Below the pieces are notes generated by a model. That model did not search any database. It worked only from the letters and a program-made list of their open reading frames with translations, and was not told the DNA's origin. Below are positions 56,856-64,000 of a stretch of 64,000 nt of DNA, piece by piece. Position 1 is the stretch's first letter. Every line of letters begins with the position of its first letter. A program made the position numbers and the translations under genes. The stretch is taken from the NCBI RefSeq assembly GCF_000419445.1, contig NZ_AULK01000003.1:1-64000 (forward strand), read 5' to 3'. Origin of the DNA: Gryllotalpicola ginsengisoli DSM 22003. Its GTDB lineage: Bacteria > Actinomycetota > Actinomycetes > Actinomycetales > Microbacteriaceae.

Positions 56856-57266
56856 TCAGCTGTTCGTGAAGCCGACCAGCAGCCCGCCGGTGATCTTCAC
56901 GCTGAGGTTGTACAGCAGCGCGAGCACCGCGCCGAGCGCGGTGATCACGACGATGTCGAGGATGCCGACGATGATCGAGAAGCTCATCACATTGCCGAGG
57001 CCGATGGCGTCCATCAGACTGTTCGACCCCTGGCCCGAGATCGAGGTGAAGAGCTGGTCGACGGTGTCGAACACGCCCGTCTTGGTCAGCACCGTCCACA
57101 GCAGGAACGAGGCGACCACGCCGATGATCGCGACGGCGAGACCGGCCAGGAAGGAGATCTTCACGCTCGACCAGAAGTCGATGTAGACCAGCTTCAACCG
57201 CACCTGCTTCGACGCGGGGCGCTTCGCGGTCTTACGGGCAAGCCTTTCGGCAACGCTCGTGGTCAT
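56856..57266 (-). CDS. DUF3566 transmembrane protein
   Basis: A 136-residue protein with a basic N-terminus (RLARKTAKRPASKQVRLKLV), two transmembrane helices (about residues 36-60 and 96-124) and a hydrophilic loop. This is the DUF3566 family found directly after gyrA in many actinobacteria. It sits 6 nt after gyrA and is likely co-transcribed. Its role is unknown; the family is often linked to division or envelope function. Confidence 0.9.
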   Translation of the reverse strand: MTTSVAERLARKTAKRPASKQVRLKLVYIDFWSSVKISFLAGLAVAIIGVVASFLLWTVLTKTGVFDTVDQLFTSISGQGSNSLMDAIGLGNVMSFSIIVGILDIVVITALGAVLALLYNLSVKITGGLLVGFTNS

Positions 57267-57272
57267 GGGTCG

Positions 57273-59855
<2,583 letters not shown>

Positions 59856-59887
59856 TTAAACGGATGCCTTCGTGCTCAGGGTCTCGT

Positions 59888-59909
59888 CGATCGGCCGCTG
59901 GGCCGATCG
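59888..59909. other. Perfect hairpin in the gyrB-gyrA gap
   Basis: CGATCGGCC-GCTG-GGCCGATCG gives a 9-bp stem with a tetraloop, midway between gyrB and gyrA. No T-run follows, so it may act in mRNA processing or differential expression rather than termination. Confidence 0.5.
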
Positions 59910-59948
59910 CTCGACCTTGACGGGTTCGCTGCTTCGCATCTCACGCCG

Positions 59949-61970
<2,022 letters not shown>

Positions 61971-62060
61971 TCAGTCCATGCTATCAAGCGGGGAGCGCTT
62001 TCCCGGGCTTCGCCGCCCTTCTGACGCGTTTTCTTCGCCCCTGTGGACAGATTTGCCCTC

Positions 62061-62555
62061 TCAGCCGTAGGTATCGCGAGGGCCGCGCCCTGGAATCGAC
62101 CTGGGACCGTATTTCCAGCTCGGTACGTCCGGCCCGTTGAAGCGGATCGACTGGATGCCCGCGCGGGGGTACCGCTCGGCGATCGCTTTGAGCAGCTCGT
62201 TGCGCATCAGCCGCAGCTGGGTCGCCCACGCGGTCGACGCGCAGCGCACCGTCAGCACGCCCTCCTCGATCCCGATCGGCTCCGATTTCGCCGCCGTCGT
62301 CTCGCCGACCAGCTCGGACCAGGCGCCGATCAGCTCGGCCTTGTCCAGTTCCGAATCCCAGCCGAGTTCGGTGGTCAGCGCGTCCATGACCTGGCCGAGG
62401 CCGCGCGGGTCCCGCCCGGGCTCGTAGGGCAGGCTCCCCGGCTCCTCTTTCTCACGACGTGCGCGGCGAGATGTGCGTGCCGGAGCACCGCCGAAGAGCG
62501 CCTTCAGGCGCAGGTAGACGACGGATGCCTCGCTCCGCCGCTCCTCGTCGCTCAC
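62061..62555 (-). CDS. DUF721 (DciA-like) protein
   Basis: A 164-residue protein. The N-terminus is basic (RTSRRARREKEEPGSLPYE), followed by the DUF721 domain (LGQVMDALTTELGWDSELDK, AELIGAWSELVGETTAAKSE, VRCASTAWATQLRLMRNELL, RAGIQSIRFNGPD). DciA-type proteins load the replicative helicase. It overlaps the recF end by 4 nt (ATGA), the standard order. Confidence 0.92.
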   Translation of the reverse strand: MSDEERRSEASVVYLRLKALFGGAPARTSRRARREKEEPGSLPYEPGRDPRGLGQVMDALTTELGWDSELDKAELIGAWSELVGETTAAKSEPIGIEEGVLTVRCASTAWATQLRLMRNELLKAIAERYPRAGIQSIRFNGPDVPSWKYGPRSIPGRGPRDTYG

Positions 62556-63727
62556 TGTTCCACCACCTCGCCGGCCTTGATCCTCACCAGTCGCGCCCCG
62601 AGCCCCTCCGGCACATCCTCGAGCACCGCCGCGGTGATCAACACCTGTTCGAAGCCGGCGATCGACGCCGCCAACGCCCGCCGCCGCCCCGCGTCGAGCT
62701 CGGCGAAGACGTCGTCCAGCACGAGCACGGGGTCACCCGTGGCCGACTGACGCCGCAACAGCTCGGCCGACGCGAGCTTGAGCGCGAGGGCGAACGACCA
62801 GGATTCGCCGTGGCTCGCATAGCCCTTGGCCGGCAACTCGTTGAGCTCGAAGAGCAGCTCGTCGCGGTGCGGGCCGACGAGCGTCAGCCCGCGCTCCAGC
62901 TCCCGGCGCCTCAGCTCCGCAAGTGCGGCGCGGAACCGATCGGACGTGCCTATCCCTCCCGTCGTCTCGGGCGAGACGTTCCGCGCGGCCGCCGCTACGG
63001 CATCCGTCTCGTCATCGTCGCCGACGGCGCCCAGAATGCTGAGCCGCGGCGTGATGCGCGGGTGCTGGTCGACCCCCGCCACCGCCTGATACGCCTCCCG
63101 CAACGGGGTCGCGAGTTCGCCGACGAGGGCCGTGCGCTGATCGATCAACTCGACGCCGAGCTCGACGAGGCGCTCGTCCCAGATGTCGAGGGTCGTCAGC
63201 TGGCCGGCGCGCAGGCCCTGCGCCCGGGCCGACTTCAGCAGCGAATTGCGCTGGGTGACCACGCGGGCGTAGTCGGCCTGCACCCCCGCCAGCCGGGGAG
63301 AGCGCTGCACCAGCAGTTCATCGATGAAGCGGCGCCGCGTGCTCGGTTCGCCGCGCACAAGGGCCAGGTCCTCTGGGGCGAACAAGACGCTCGAGAAGTA
63401 CCTCGGCAGCTCGCGCGTGCGCACCGCCGACCGGTTGACCTGAGCCTTGTTGGCCGCCCCGCGATTCAGCTGCACTTCCACGAGCAGCTCTCGTTCCGCA
63501 TGGCGCAGCAGGGCACGGATGACAGCACTGTCGGTTCCGGCGCGGATCATCGCCTGATCGCTCGCGGTGCGGTGCGAGCCGAGGGTGGCCAGGTACCCGA
63601 GCGATTCGACGAGGTTGGTCTTGCCCTGCCCGTTCGGCCCGACGAACACCGTCACCCCGGCCTCGAGTTCGACGTCCGCCGAACGATAGTTGCGGAAGTC
63701 GGTGAGGGAGAGCCGTTTCACGTGCAA
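62552..63727 (-). CDS. recF: DNA replication and repair protein RecF
   Basis: A 391-residue SMC-like ATPase: MHVKRLSLTDFRNYRSADVE, Walker A GPNGQGKT (residues 30-37), EPSTRRRFID in the arm region, the signature area ESWSFALALKLASAEL and Walker B PVLVLDDVFAELD. RecF helps RecA load at gapped DNA through RecO and RecR. It is in the dnaN-gnd-recF-DUF721-gyrB gene string. Confidence 0.96.
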   Translation of the reverse strand: MHVKRLSLTDFRNYRSADVELEAGVTVFVGPNGQGKTNLVESLGYLATLGSHRTASDQAMIRAGTDSAVIRALLRHAERELLVEVQLNRGAANKAQVNRSAVRTRELPRYFSSVLFAPEDLALVRGEPSTRRRFIDELLVQRSPRLAGVQADYARVVTQRNSLLKSARAQGLRAGQLTTLDIWDERLVELGVELIDQRTALVGELATPLREAYQAVAGVDQHPRITPRLSILGAVGDDDETDAVAAAARNVSPETTGGIGTSDRFRAALAELRRRELERGLTLVGPHRDELLFELNELPAKGYASHGESWSFALALKLASAELLRRQSATGDPVLVLDDVFAELDAGRRRALAASIAGFEQVLITAAVLEDVPEGLGARLVRIKAGEVVEQ

Positions 63728-63748
63728 CGGTCGTCTCCTCCTTTAACG

Positions 63749-63788
63749 GACTCCGCTGGTCGACCCACCGCGGGTGAGCCGACCAGCG
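63749..63788. repeat. Palindromic repeat, type B variant
   Basis: CGCTGGTCGACCCACCGC and GGGTGAGCCGACCAGCG form a hairpin between gnd and recF (gap 63728-63800). Confidence 0.7.
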
Positions 63789-63800
63789 AGAGTCGACTGA

Positions 63801-64000
63801 TTAGTCGACGGCCTTCACGGCGTGACCGCCGAACTGGTTGCGCAGGGCGGCGACGGCCTTCATGGCCGGCGAGTCCTCCTGGCGCGATACGAAGCGGGCG
63901 AAGATCGACGCGGAGATCGTCGGCAGCGGCACCGCGTTGTTGATGCCCTCCTCGACGGTCCAGCGACCCTCGCCGGAATCCTGCACGTAACCCTCGATGT
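63801..64000 (-). CDS. gnd: 6-phosphogluconate dehydrogenase, C-terminal end (cut by window edge)
   Basis: Visible 66 residues read IEGYVQDSGEGRWTVEEGIN, then NAVPLPTISASIFARFVSRQ and FGGHAVKAVD before the stop. GYVQDSGEGRWTVE is the C-terminal signature of decarboxylating 6-phosphogluconate dehydrogenase, which makes ribulose-5-phosphate in the pentose phosphate pathway. The position between dnaN and recF is normal for actinobacteria. The rest lies outside the window. Confidence 0.93.
   Translation of the reverse strand, partial: IEGYVQDSGEGRWTVEEGINNAVPLPTISASIFARFVSRQEDSPAMKAVAALRNQFGGHAVKAVD

Overview
The window is high-GC actinobacterial DNA, most likely from a Microbacteriaceae-type organism; the genus cannot be fixed from sequence alone. 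Support comes from the strong GC bias in third codon positions, frequent GTG and TTG starts, many genes whose only upstream signal is a TANNNT box about 6 nt before the start codon (leaderless mRNAs), and the classic actinobacterial origin-flank order at the right end: gnd, recF, DUF721 gene, gyrB, gyrA, DUF3566 gene, tRNA-Ile, tRNA-Ala, then a cyclophilin, a rhomboid-like protein, crgA, a class E sortase, a pabA-type amidotransferase, pknB, pknA, pbpA, rodA, a PP2C phosphatase and two FHA genes. dnaA, dnaN and oriC are expected just beyond position 64000.

Layout. 1-7.2 kb is an accessory region: the edge of an IS3-type element that has cut a PatB/MalY-type PLP enzyme; a SAM-IV-like riboswitch in front of an unrecognised gene; a zinc-ribbon membrane protein and a NERD-UvrD helicase that share a duplicated ~50-nt leader; a lower-GC gene; a collapsed Vsr/C5-methyltransferase locus; and two coupled membrane proteins. 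7.2-12.9 kb is an amino-sugar (ManNAc or sialic acid) uptake and catabolism locus with a divergent GntR/HutC regulator and candidate operators. 13.0-13.7 kb holds toxin-antitoxin debris (intact HigA, truncated HigB, orphan AbrB-type antitoxin). 13.9-28.8 kb is a mosaic of single genes (TM2 protein, ADP-ribosylglycohydrolase, M20 peptidase, redoxin, flavodoxin-fold protein, F420-type nitroreductase, AraC regulator, VOC protein, HAD hydrolase, GH3 glycosidase, MFS transporter) separated by many short palindromic repeats, some of which lie inside genes.

28.8-34.3 kb is a compact signalling cluster: an AfsA-domain protein in an operon with a soluble PAS-type histidine kinase, an OmpR-type regulator, a divergent TetR regulator resembling butyrolactone receptors, and a receiver-only response regulator. 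34.3-39.5 kb is a six-gene operon under a GntR/FCD regulator whose PIG-L (GalB-like) and RraA-like proteins suggest the lower part of a protocatechuate/gallate meta-cleavage route. From 39.7 kb to the end lies the conserved chromosomal core: tRNA-Leu, the FHA/PP2C/RodA/PBP/PknA/PknB cell-wall growth operon, division and sortase genes, tRNA genes and the gyrase region.

The most noteworthy items are the AfsA-kinase-TetR cluster, the riboswitch lacking a methionine gene downstream, the duplicated leader shared by the zinc-ribbon and helicase genes, the collapsed Vsr/methyltransferase and HigBA loci, a two-copy ~155-bp intergenic element with a 62-bp inverted repeat, repeats that have become coding sequence, and a rhomboid homologue apparently lacking its catalytic residues.
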